A program made the position numbers and the translations under genes. Below the pieces are notes generated by a model that ran no database searches, was not told the DNA's origin, and saw only the letters and a program-made list of their open reading frames with translations. Source: JBFELU01 sp041551965 (GTDB lineage Bacteria; Actinomycetota; Acidimicrobiia; Spongiisociales; UBA11373). From it: a stretch of 64,000 nt of DNA. Below, piece by piece: positions 25,791-33,509 of the stretch (within the stretch, counting starts at the first letter, position 1; the number at the start of each line of letters is the position of its first letter). The DNA lies in contig JBFELU010000003.1 of NCBI GenBank assembly GCA_041551965.1, forward strand, positions 1-64,000. Reading direction: 5' to 3'.

Positions 25791-26849
25791 ATGGCGAACA
25801 TCGTGCACGTCGTCGGCACCGGGACGATCGGGGAGCCGCTCATCGGTTTGCTGACGGACGACCGAGAGGCCTTCGGCATCGACGAGGTCACCTTCCACAA
25901 GCGGACGCCGTTGATCGACGAGCGTGCCAAGGTGAACGACCTCGTTCGCCGGGGAGCGGTCCTGGCGGTCGATGCCGATCGGCGCCGGGCATTCGAGGAG
26001 CTGGGGCAGGCCCCCGAGCTCGAGGCCAGGGAGGCCGTCGAGCGGGCCTCGGTGGTGATCGATTGCACCCCGGCCGGCAACGAGAACAAGGCTGCGCTGT
26101 ACGGGGAGATCGATGGCCCGATGGGCTTTCTCGCCCAGGGCTCCGAGTTCGGCTTCGGCAAGATGTACGCCCGGGGGATCAACGACCAAGCGCTGATCCG
26201 CGGCGAGGACCGCTTCATCCACGTGGTCTCGTGCAACACGCACAACATCTCGGTGCTCATCAAGGCCCTCGCCATGGACCCCGACGGCACGTCTCATCTG
26301 GAGAGCGGTCGCTTCCTGTGCATGCGCCGGGCCAACGACATCAGCCAGGACGGCTCCTTCATCCCCTCTCCGGTGGTGGGGACCCACCCGGATACCGGGT
26401 TCGGCACCCATCACGCTCGTGACGCCCACGGCCTCTACGCCACCCTGGGTTACGACCTGCCGATCTGGTCGTCGGCGGTGAAGCTCAACAGCCAGTACAT
26501 GCATGCTCTCCACTTCAGCCTGCTCCTCGATGAGGAGATCACCGTGAACCAGGCGATCGAGAGGCTGGCCGCCAACACCCGCGTCGCGCTCACCTACAAG
26601 CGATCCGCCAACCAGATCTTCTCATTCGGTCGCGACCACGGGTTCTTCGGCAGGATCCTGAGCCAGACGGTGGTGCCGGTGGAGACCCTGGCGGTGCGCG
26701 GTGGCAACGAACTGATCGGGTTCTGCTTCACCCCCCAGGACGGGAACGCCCTGCTGTCGTCGGTGGCGGCGACGCTGTGGTTTCTCCACCCGGGGGGGTT
26801 TGAGGATCGGATCGACGTGATCCGCCCCTACCTGTTCCGCGAGGTCTGA
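25791..26849 (+). CDS. Archaeal-type (type II) glyceraldehyde-3-phosphate dehydrogenase-like protein
   Basis: A 352-residue Rossmann protein: GTGTIGEPL near residue 9 and VIDCTPAGNENK near 90. Cys148 in VSCNTHNISVL sits where archaeal type II GAPDH has its catalytic Cys (VSCNTTGLCR). LYGEIDGPMGFLAQGSEF and the later VGTHPDTGFGTHHARD resemble the same family, which differs from ordinary bacterial GAPDH. The arginines and the second half differ, so the substrate may not be glyceraldehyde-3-phosphate. AAGGGAAGG precedes the ATG. It is followed after six bases by the acyltransferase gene. Assignment to the family is moderate; function is open. Confidence 0.6.
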   Translation: MANIVHVVGTGTIGEPLIGLLTDDREAFGIDEVTFHKRTPLIDERAKVNDLVRRGAVLAVDADRRRAFEELGQAPELEAREAVERASVVIDCTPAGNENKAALYGEIDGPMGFLAQGSEFGFGKMYARGINDQALIRGEDRFIHVVSCNTHNISVLIKALAMDPDGTSHLESGRFLCMRRANDISQDGSFIPSPVVGTHPDTGFGTHHARDAHGLYATLGYDLPIWSSAVKLNSQYMHALHFSLLLDEEITVNQAIERLAANTRVALTYKRSANQIFSFGRDHGFFGRILSQTVVPVETLAVRGGNELIGFCFTPQDGNALLSSVAATLWFLHPGGFEDRIDVIRPYLFREV

Positions 26850-26855
26850 GGAGGC

Positions 26856-27989
26856 ATGTCCACACCTCTCGTCGCCCGCAGGCACGAGGTCGATGCGCTG
26901 CGGGTGCTTGCGGTCCTGCTGCTGATCGTGTTCCACACAGGGATGGTGTTCACGGCCTTCGACACGTGGCACATCCAGAACGCGGCGCGAAGCGATGTGG
27001 TCGGTGAGATGAACTCGTTCATCAACCAGTGGCACATGCCGCTGTTCTTCTTCCTGGCCGGGATGTCCGCGTGGTACGCGCTGCAGCGTCGCAGTGCTTC
27101 CGAGTTCCGGCGCGAGCGCCTCAAGCGGCTCTTCGTGCCACTGGTGTTCGGGATGTTGGTGATCATTCCCCCGCAGGTCTTCATCGAGCGGATCTCGACC
27201 TCGGTGGTCACCAGGCGGAGCCCCATCGACTTCACGGGAACCTTCCTCGAGTGGTACCCCCACACGTTCGAGTGCTGCTATCCGGACGCAAATCTCTCCT
27301 GGCACCACCTCTGGTTCCTTCTCTATCTCTTCGTGTATTCGGTGCTGCTCGTCGGTCTGTTGACGTGGCTGCTGCGGGATGGGGAGAATCAACGCCTTCG
27401 CATCACCGGATTCCTGACGCGAGGATGGAATCTCCTTCTCATCCCGGCGCTCTACCTGGGTCTGGTGGAGGCCTTGCTGAGACCCTCGTTTCCCAACGAC
27501 CAGAACCTGGTGACCGACCTGGCGAACCACGCCAACTACCCGGTGGTCTTCTTTCTCGGATACCTGCTGGTGAGTGATCCTCGCGTCGACGCGGTCGTGG
27601 CTCGGGTGTGGATGTGGGCCCTGACCCTCGGCCTGGTGGTGATCGCACTGCCCGATATCTCCGACCGGGCCGACCCGGCAACCCGGGGAATCGCCGAGTG
27701 GCTGGTGCTCGTCGGTCTGGTGGGTCTGGGGCGTCGTTTCATGGATCGACCGGTCGGCTGGATCGAGCGGTTCTCCTCCATTTCGTTGCCCTTCTACATC
27801 TGGCACCAGACGGTCATCGTGGTCGTGGCCTACTTCGTGGTGAAGTGGGACGCCGCCATCCTTCCCAAGTTCCTGGTGATCGGCGGTGCGGCTTTCCTGA
27901 TCACGTGGGGTCTCTCAGAGGCGGTCGCGCTCACCAACCCGACCCGCGCTCTATTCGGACTGCGCCCCCGGCGAAGCGCCCCCCGCTGA
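26856..27989 (+). CDS. Acyltransferase-3 family membrane protein (OafA-like)
   Basis: A 377-residue protein with about ten membrane segments. It opens with RRHEVDALRVLAVLLLIVFHTG, the acyltransferase-3 motif with the conserved His, and has FFFLAGMSAWYAL and RRERLKRLFVPLVFG soon after. These enzymes transfer acyl groups, often acetyl or succinyl, to cell-surface sugars or lipids across the membrane. Acceptor unknown. RBS GAGGA close before the ATG; probably co-transcribed with the GAPDH-like gene. Confidence 0.9.
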   Translation: MSTPLVARRHEVDALRVLAVLLLIVFHTGMVFTAFDTWHIQNAARSDVVGEMNSFINQWHMPLFFFLAGMSAWYALQRRSASEFRRERLKRLFVPLVFGMLVIIPPQVFIERISTSVVTRRSPIDFTGTFLEWYPHTFECCYPDANLSWHHLWFLLYLFVYSVLLVGLLTWLLRDGENQRLRITGFLTRGWNLLLIPALYLGLVEALLRPSFPNDQNLVTDLANHANYPVVFFLGYLLVSDPRVDAVVARVWMWALTLGLVVIALPDISDRADPATRGIAEWLVLVGLVGLGRRFMDRPVGWIERFSSISLPFYIWHQTVIVVVAYFVVKWDAAILPKFLVIGGAAFLITWGLSEAVALTNPTRALFGLRPRRSAPR

Positions 27990-28084
27990 GTCCGCCCGGC
28001 GCCGCCGATGGGGGCGTCCCATCCGCGTCACCAGCGAGTAGCCATCTCGGTCTCCGTCATATCGCCCGGCGGCGGTGCCGGCCC

Positions 28085-28312
28085 TCAGTCCTTGTACCGC
28101 CAGACGATGCGGCCCCGGCTGGGGTCGTAGACGGAGAGATCGAGATCGACGCGATCGCCCGGCAGGATCCTGATGTAGCGGCCTCGGCGCATCTTCCCGG
28201 CGGCCCGGGCGATGACCTCCAATCCGCCGTCGATCTCGACGCGGAACATGGCGTCGGGGAGGGCTTCGACGACCGTCCCCTGCACCCGAACGACGTCTTC
28301 TTGCTTGGCCAA
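28085..28312 (-). CDS. infA: Translation initiation factor IF-1 or IF-1 paralogue
   Basis: A 75-residue OB-fold protein. Conserved IF-1 blocks are VQGTVVEALPDAMFRVE, GKMRRGRYIRILPGDRVDLDLS and YDPSRGRIVWRYKD. No ATG or GTG gives the right N-terminus; TTG at 28312 yields MAKQEDVV, matching the normal IF-1 start, and another TTG at 28321 is possible. It differs from typical IF-1: ARAAGK replaces AHISGK, and there is one extra residue before YIRIL. It stands alone rather than in a ribosomal protein operon, so it could be the only IF-1 or a divergent second copy. Confidence 0.8.
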   Translation of the reverse strand: MAKQEDVVRVQGTVVEALPDAMFRVEIDGGLEVIARAAGKMRRGRYIRILPGDRVDLDLSVYDPSRGRIVWRYKD

Positions 28313-28346
28313 CCACCGCAAACATACGCACCCGCGACCGGCCCGG

Positions 28347-28802
28347 TCAAGGGAGCTCGGCGACCTCTTCGAGGCGCAGCACGTCGGCCACGACATCGGT
28401 GGCCGGCCGGTCCCCGGTCCGCACGACGGCCTGCTCGGGAGTCCCAGCGTGGGGAGGGTCGCATTCGGGATGGGCGACCCAGATGACCCGCCGCACCCCG
28501 GCTCGGCGCACGGCGGCGACCCACCCACCGAGCACCTCGGCGGCGTCGGTGGCGAAGGCCCGTTCTCGTGGGTCGACGGCGGCCCGCGTGACGAGGACGG
28601 CCGCAAAGGATCCGGCGGCCGCCCCGGCGACGTGCGAGGCGTCGGTCACGTCGCCGACGGCCACCCGGGCACCATTCCGCTTCAACGGTTCGGCCGCACC
28701 GGGGTCGGTGACGAAGGCTCGCACCTCGCCGCCCCCGGCGAGGAGTCTTCGGGTGATCTCCCCGCCGGGTTCGGCATCGGCCCCCACCACGATCACGGGC
28801 AT
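28347..28802 (-). CDS. NmrA/atypical-SDR-like NAD(P)-binding protein, short
   Basis: A 151-residue Rossmann-type protein. It opens with VIVVGADAEPGGEITRRLLA, a modified GxxGxxG dinucleotide motif, then VRAFVTDPG and GDVTDASHVAGA, which recall NmrA-like sensors. It is only about half the normal length of that family and stops after the first Rossmann half, so it may be a truncated but intact small protein. ATG start. It reads towards the IF-1-like gene 34 bases away. Function unknown. Confidence 0.65.
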   Translation of the reverse strand: MPVIVVGADAEPGGEITRRLLAGGGEVRAFVTDPGAAEPLKRNGARVAVGDVTDASHVAGAAAGSFAAVLVTRAAVDPRERAFATDAAEVLGGWVAAVRRAGVRRVIWVAHPECDPPHAGTPEQAVVRTGDRPATDVVADVLRLEEVAELP

Positions 28803-28937
28803 CGGCTCAGCCTAGGAACGCATAAACCCCCAATGGTGTTGTAATGGGTGTCGCGGTGGGCGCCGGATACGGGTCGGTCTTCCCCCACTCCCCCCACTCC
28901 GTACCGGCGCCGCCGCGGTCTTCGTATCATGATCCCC

Positions 28938-28965
28938 TTGAGTGGGGCGCGGACCGTGCCACAAT
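28938..28965 (+). promoter_or_regulatory. Candidate sigma-70 promoter for sufB
   Basis: TTGAGT and CACAAT are separated by 16 bases, with an expected transcript start near 28972, about 37 bases before the sufB ATG. It lies in the roughly 200-base intergenic region in front of the SUF genes. No SufR or IscR gene or clear operator was recognised nearby. Match by eye. Confidence 0.4.
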
Positions 28966-29008
28966 TGCACTGTCTCGATAGTGGAAACCCGAGGAGTGTG
29001 TGCACCGA

Positions 29009-30412
29009 ATGGCGACCGTCGACATCGATCTAGGCAAATACCAGTTGGGGTGGTCCGACGAGGAGGACTACGTCTTCAAGCCGCGCAAGGGCTTGAACGA
29101 AGAGATCATCCGTGATATGTCGGCCATGAAGGGCGAGCCGGAGTGGATGCTCGCCTTTCGCCTCAAGGCCTACCAGCGTTTCCTCCGCAAGCCGGTTCCC
29201 ACCTGGGGTGGCGGCGGATTGCTCCAGACGATCGATTTCGACGACATCTACTACTACATCAAGCCGATGGAGGGCCAGGCCAAGGATTGGGACATGGTCC
29301 CCGACAGCATCAAGTCGACGTACGAGAAACTCGGCATTCCGGAGGCGGAGCGGAAGTACCTGGCGGGGGTCACCGCGCAGTACGAATCCGAGGTGGTGTA
29401 TCACCGCAATCGCGAGGACCTCGAAGCGATGGGGGTCCTGTTCTGCGACATGGACACCGCGGTGCGGGAGTACCCCGAGATCGTGCGGGAGTACTTCGGG
29501 ACGATCATCCCGCCCAACGACAACAAGTTTGCGGCGCTCAACTCGGCGGTCTGGTCCGGGGGCTCGTTCATCTACGTGCCGCCGGGGGTCCACGTCGATC
29601 AGCCCCTGCAGGCCTACTTCCGGATCAACGCCGAGAACATGGGGCAGTTCGAGCGGACGCTCATCATCATCGACGAAGGGGCCTACTGCCATTACGTGGA
29701 GGGCTGCTCGGCGCCGGTCTACTCCAGCGATTCGCTCCACTCGGCGGTCGTCGAGATCGTGGTCAAGGAGGGTGGACGCTGCCGCTACACGACCATCCAG
29801 AACTGGTCGAACAACGTGTACAACCTGGTGACCAAGCGGGCGGTTGCCTACCGCAACGCCACGATGGAGTGGGTCGACGGCAACCTCGGCTCCAAGCTCA
29901 CCATGAAGTACCCGGCGGTGTGGCTCATGGAGCCGGGTGCCCACGGGGAGGTGCTCTCGATCGCCTTTGCCGGTGAGGGCCAGCACCAGGACGCCGGTGC
30001 CAAGATCGTCCACGCCGCTCCCGACACCACCTCGTTGATCACCTCGAAATCGATCTCGAAGGATGGGGGCCGGGCCGGGTACCGGGGCCTGTTGCGGGTC
30101 GAGGAGAACGCCGACAACGTGAAGTCCTTCGTTCGTTGCGACGCGCTCATCCTCGATGAGGACAGCCGCTCCGACACCTATCCCTACATGGAGATCGAGG
30201 AGGCCAATGCCCGGATCGGTCACGAGGCGACCGTCTCCAAGGTGGGCGACGACCAGCTCTTCTATCTCATGTCCCGGGGCCTCACCGAGGAGGAGGCGAC
30301 GGCGATGATCGTGGCCGGCTTCATCGAGCCGATCGTGAAGGAGCTCCCGATGGAGTACGCCGTCGAGCTGAACCGCCTCATCGAGTTGCAGATGGAGGGC
30401 TCGGTCGGCTGA
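29009..30412 (+). CDS. sufB: Fe-S cluster assembly protein SufB
   Basis: A 467-residue scaffold subunit of the SufBCD complex, which builds Fe-S clusters in the cytosol. It is recognised from the N-terminal KYQLGWSDEEDYVFKPRKGL, WSGGSFIYVPPGVHV, GCSAPVY and the C-terminal EASVSK-like block here read as GHEATVSKVGDDQLFYLMSRG. ATG at 29009 is preferred. A GTG at 29000 is possible because the GAGGAG at 28991 is rather far from the ATG. Unusually, four unrelated genes separate it from sufD. Confidence 0.97.
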   Translation: MATVDIDLGKYQLGWSDEEDYVFKPRKGLNEEIIRDMSAMKGEPEWMLAFRLKAYQRFLRKPVPTWGGGGLLQTIDFDDIYYYIKPMEGQAKDWDMVPDSIKSTYEKLGIPEAERKYLAGVTAQYESEVVYHRNREDLEAMGVLFCDMDTAVREYPEIVREYFGTIIPPNDNKFAALNSAVWSGGSFIYVPPGVHVDQPLQAYFRINAENMGQFERTLIIIDEGAYCHYVEGCSAPVYSSDSLHSAVVEIVVKEGGRCRYTTIQNWSNNVYNLVTKRAVAYRNATMEWVDGNLGSKLTMKYPAVWLMEPGAHGEVLSIAFAGEGQHQDAGAKIVHAAPDTTSLITSKSISKDGGRAGYRGLLRVEENADNVKSFVRCDALILDEDSRSDTYPYMEIEEANARIGHEATVSKVGDDQLFYLMSRGLTEEEATAMIVAGFIEPIVKELPMEYAVELNRLIELQMEGSVG

Positions 30413-30891
30413 TGGTGGATGGGCCGCTCCTCGCCAAGGCGTTCGAGCGGAACCGGTGGATCATACGGGCGCAGACGGAGGGGTTGAGTCACCCCGATTC
30501 GCTCATCACCACCCCCCACAACATCAACACCCTGAACTGGGTCGTCGGGCACATCGTCGACTACCGGAGTGGGTTGGTGGAGCTGCTGGGCGGAGAGCGA
30601 CCCACGCCGGATACGGGGCGCTATCGCAAGGAGTCCGAACCAGTCACCGAGGACGGCCCCGGCGTCCATTCCCTGGAGGCGCTCTTGGAGATGCTCGATC
30701 TGGCCCAGGAACGTCTGGCGGCGCTGCTCGTCGACCTGGGGGAGGAGGAGTGGGCTCGAGAGACCGAGGTGGGGGATCGGACCCAGACGCTGGGAGAACG
30801 GGTCCACTTCCTGTACTTCCACGACACCTATCACACCGGGCAGACGGAACTGCTGCGGCAGGTCGCCGGATCGGACGACAAGATCATCTGA
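30412..30891 (+). CDS. DinB-family protein
   Basis: A 159-residue four-helix-bundle protein of the DinB/YfiT class. The HDTYHTGQTELLRQ segment at the C-terminus and NWVVGHIVDYRSG near residue 42 supply the His residues that commonly bind metal. Some actinobacterial members are thiol (mycothiol or bacillithiol) dependent transferases, but nothing here decides that. The ATG overlaps the sufB stop by one base, so it is translated with sufB. Confidence 0.83.
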   Translation: MVDGPLLAKAFERNRWIIRAQTEGLSHPDSLITTPHNINTLNWVVGHIVDYRSGLVELLGGERPTPDTGRYRKESEPVTEDGPGVHSLEALLEMLDLAQERLAALLVDLGEEEWARETEVGDRTQTLGERVHFLYFHDTYHTGQTELLRQVAGSDDKII

Positions 30892-30941
30892 GGCGCGGTC
30901 ATCGAGGGCTCACCACCGGTGGGCCACTACCCTCGCAGGCC

Positions 30942-31601
30942 ATGCGGCTCGTGGTGGCACGGTGCTCGGTCGATTACTCGGGGCGTCTCTCCGCACACCT
31001 TCCCATGGCGACTCGCCTCATCATGGTGAAGGCCGACGGTTGCGTTGCCGTGCACGCCGACGGCGGCGCCTACAAACCGCTCAACTGGATGAACGCTCCC
31101 AACACCCTCGAGGAGGAAGAGGGCTTCTGGCGCGTCACCAACCCGAAGGGCGAGACGTTGTTGATCACCTTCGAGGAGATCCTCAGCGACACCGCGCACG
31201 AGCTCGGGGTCGATCCCGGGTTGTCCAAGGACGGTGTGGAGGCCGATCTCCAAGCACTGCTCGCCGATCGTCCCGACGCCATCGAGGAAGGCATGACGTT
31301 GTTGGAGCGGGAGTACGCCACCGACATCGGTCCCGTCGACCTGTTGTGTCGCGACTCCGCAGGTCAGGTGGTGGCGGTCGAGATCAAACGACGAGGTGAG
31401 ATCGACGGTGTCGAGCAACTCGCCCGATACGTGGAGCGCCTCGATCGGGACCCCATGCTGGCCCCGGTGCGAGGGGTGTTGGTGGCCCGCGTGATCAAGC
31501 CCCAAGCGCGCACGCTGGCGGCCGAGCGCGGGCTCGGCTGCGTCGAGGTCGACTACGACGAACTGAGGGGGCTCGAGTCGCCGATGCTGCGCCTCTTCTA
31601 G
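30942..31601 (+). CDS. nucS: Mismatch endonuclease NucS/EndoMS
   Basis: A 219-residue DNA mismatch endonuclease that replaces MutS/MutL in most Actinobacteria. The N-terminal dimerisation half has RLIMVKADGCVAVHADGG and YKPLNWM. The C-terminal RecB-like nuclease half has IGPVDLLCRD and VVAVEIKRRGEIDGVEQL, with catalytic Asp, Glu and Lys. The extreme C-terminus LRLF fits a sliding-clamp binding tail. Its TAG shares CTAG (31598-31601) with the convergent sigma factor gene. A type-5 uracil-DNA glycosylase follows beyond that gene. Confidence 0.95.
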   Translation: MRLVVARCSVDYSGRLSAHLPMATRLIMVKADGCVAVHADGGAYKPLNWMNAPNTLEEEEGFWRVTNPKGETLLITFEEILSDTAHELGVDPGLSKDGVEADLQALLADRPDAIEEGMTLLEREYATDIGPVDLLCRDSAGQVVAVEIKRRGEIDGVEQLARYVERLDRDPMLAPVRGVLVARVIKPQARTLAAERGLGCVEVDYDELRGLESPMLRLF

Positions 31602-32518
31602 AGCAAGCTCTCCAGATTGAATGAGCACGAGGGATGGCGCAGCTTGGCCAACGCCCGGCCCTCGATCTGGCGAATGCGCTCCCGAGTGAGGTCGAAGTGC
31701 TTGCCCACGTCGGAGAGGGTCCGGGGGGCGTGCCCGTCGAGGCCGTACCGGAGGCGAATGACCTCCCGCTCCCGGTCGTCGAGCAGGCACATGGCCTGAT
31801 CGAGGTGGCGGCGGGCCGAGTGTTCGGCCGCCACGGTGAAGGGATCGACGGCGTCGTCGTCTTCCACGAAGTCGCTGAGCTCGGCATCGCCGTCGTTGCC
31901 GACGGGCCGATCGAGGCTCACCGTGTCGCCGGGGGCATCGAGGGCGACCCGGACCCGCTCCATGTCGAGACCGCTCGCCTCGGAGATCTCCTCGAGGGTC
32001 GGGGTCCGGCGCAGCTGCTCGCCGAGGGTCAGCGCCGTCTCCTGGACCGTCCGGACGACGTCCACCATGTGCACCGGAAGGCGAATGGTGCGGCCCTGGT
32101 TGCCGAGGCCCCGGGTGATCGCCTGCCGAATCCACCAGGTCGCGTAGGTGGAGAACTTGAACCCCTTGCGCCAGTCGAATTTCTCGACGGCCCGGATCAG
32201 TCCGAGGTTGCCTTCCTGGACGAGGTCGAGCAGGTCCAGCCCCCGTCCGGTGTAACGCTTGGCGATGGAGATCACGAGCCGGAGATTGGAGCGGATGAAC
32301 TCGTCCTTGGCCTCTTCACCGCGATGGAGGTGGCGGTAGAGCTCGGCCCGTTCGGTCGGGGTGAGCTTGCCGTTCGAGTCGAGGCGTCGCAGGGCGCGGC
32401 GCCCCTGTTCCATGGCTCGGGCCAGGCGGACTTCGTCTTCGGCGGTGAGCAGCTCGTGCTCGGCAACGGATTCCAGGTACATCCCAACGCCGTCGGAGAG
32501 CGCCGGGGTCTCTCGCAT
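31598..32518 (-). CDS. RpoD-family sigma factor, short (SigA/SigB-like)
   Basis: A 306-residue sigma-70 with regions 1.2 (about 10-45), 2 (IRSNLRLVISIAKRYTGRGL; QEGNLGLIRAVEKFDWRKG; FSTYATWWIRQAITR), 3 and 4 (LTRERIRQIEGRALAKLRHP). It lacks the acidic region 1.1 and long N-terminus of primary SigA. In length it resembles mycobacterial SigB, a group 2 factor, but could be a compact primary factor. ATG at 32518 has AGGTGG eight bases upstream; an in-frame GTG at 32530 is an alternative. A hairpin and a candidate promoter precede it. Confidence 0.93.
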   Translation of the reverse strand: MRETPALSDGVGMYLESVAEHELLTAEDEVRLARAMEQGRRALRRLDSNGKLTPTERAELYRHLHRGEEAKDEFIRSNLRLVISIAKRYTGRGLDLLDLVQEGNLGLIRAVEKFDWRKGFKFSTYATWWIRQAITRGLGNQGRTIRLPVHMVDVVRTVQETALTLGEQLRRTPTLEEISEASGLDMERVRVALDAPGDTVSLDRPVGNDGDAELSDFVEDDDAVDPFTVAAEHSARRHLDQAMCLLDDREREVIRLRYGLDGHAPRTLSDVGKHFDLTRERIRQIEGRALAKLRHPSCSFNLESLL

Positions 32519-32534
32519 CCGCTTTGCCACCTGG

Positions 32535-32565
32535 GGGGACCCCCTTTGGCTTCGAAAGGGGCCCC
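32535..32565 (-). other. Hairpin in the leader region of the sigma factor gene
   Basis: CCCCTTT and AAAGGGG pair around a 7-base loop. The stem continues, after a 2-base bulge, with GGGG against CCCC. It ends close to the AGGTGG ribosome site of the sigma gene, so it could affect translation. If the candidate promoter at 32566-32595 is used, part of the 5' arm lies before the transcript start, which weakens the RNA interpretation. Confidence 0.4.
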
Positions 32566-32595
32566 ACCGTATCACGACGCTGGGTGTCGGTGCAA
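32566..32595 (-). promoter_or_regulatory. Candidate promoter of the sigma factor gene
   Basis: On the minus strand TTGCAC is followed after 18 bases by TACGGT, fitting the relaxed actinobacterial -10 pattern TANNNT. It would start transcription about 40 bases before the ATG at 32518. The 260-base region 32519-32779 otherwise holds only the hairpin and the start region of the downstream glycosylase gene. Confidence 0.35.
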
Positions 32596-32779
32596 CGGTC
32601 AAGAACACTTTCTGTGGGGTTCTTGGGCACCATCTGCAGCCGCCATATTCCCATGTCAGGGTGGAGAAAGACCACAACCGTGTGGTTTGCTCCCCTCACT
32701 TCAACTACCGAGAGTGGGGATGCTCGAGTGCCGGAGGGAACCCTCCCCCCACCGGTGGGGCGCGCTAGGGTGGCCGCTC

Positions 32780-33454
32780 GTGGTCGGATTCGATGCCCTC
32801 AATCGGCGCCTGGTGCGCTGCCGCCGCTGTCCCCGCCTCGTGGAGTGGCGCCGCGAAGTGGCCGTCAAGAAGCGGGCCGCCTACCGCGACCAGACCTACT
32901 GGGGCAAGCCGGTTCCCGGCTTCGGGGACCCGTCGGCGCGTCTCCTCGTCGTCGGTCTGGCTCCGGCCGCCCACGGTGCCAATCGCACCGGCCGGATGTT
33001 CACCGGCGACCGATCCGGCGAGTGGCTGTATCGGGCGCTGTTCCGGGCCGGCTTCGCCAATCAGCCCGAGTCGACCGATCGCGACGACGGCCTCGAACTC
33101 GAGGACGCCTACGTCACCGCACCGGTTCGGTGTGCCCCACCGGCCAATCGGCCCACGGCCGACGAACGAGACAACTGCCGCCCCTGGCTCGAGGAAGAGA
33201 TCGACATCCTTCCCAACGTCAAGGTGATCCTCTGTCTCGGCGGCACCGCTTTCACCTCGGTGATGCGCCTGCTCGAGAACCGGGGCATCGAGGTGCCCGC
33301 GCCGCGCCCGCCGTTCCGCCACGGGTTGATGGTTGGCACCGGTGGGCCGACGGTGGTGGCCAGCTATCACCCGAGCCAGCAGAACACCTTCACCGGCCGG
33401 CTCACCGAGGTGATGTTCGACGCCGCCTTCGCCGCCGCCAAGTCGCTTCTCTAG
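32780..33454 (+). CDS. Type-5 uracil-DNA glycosylase (UdgB)
   Basis: A 224-residue [4Fe-4S] uracil-DNA glycosylase that removes uracil, and in this family also hypoxanthine and other deaminated bases, from DNA. Cluster Cys residues are in CRRCPRL, VRCAPPANRP and NCRPWL. Motif A is GLAPAAHGANRTGRMFTGDRSG shortened here to GLAPAAHGANRTGRMF plus TGDRSG, and motif B is SYHPSQQNTFTGRLT. The missing polar catalytic residue in motif A is typical of family 5. GTG start at 32780. As an Fe-S enzyme it sits fittingly just before sufD. Confidence 0.93.
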   Translation: MVGFDALNRRLVRCRRCPRLVEWRREVAVKKRAAYRDQTYWGKPVPGFGDPSARLLVVGLAPAAHGANRTGRMFTGDRSGEWLYRALFRAGFANQPESTDRDDGLELEDAYVTAPVRCAPPANRPTADERDNCRPWLEEEIDILPNVKVILCLGGTAFTSVMRLLENRGIEVPAPRPPFRHGLMVGTGGPTVVASYHPSQQNTFTGRLTEVMFDAAFAAAKSLL

Positions 33455-33509
33455 CCGACCGAGGGGTTTTGGCTACCACCGGGCGCCGCAATAGAGTCGC
33501 GATGTCGCT

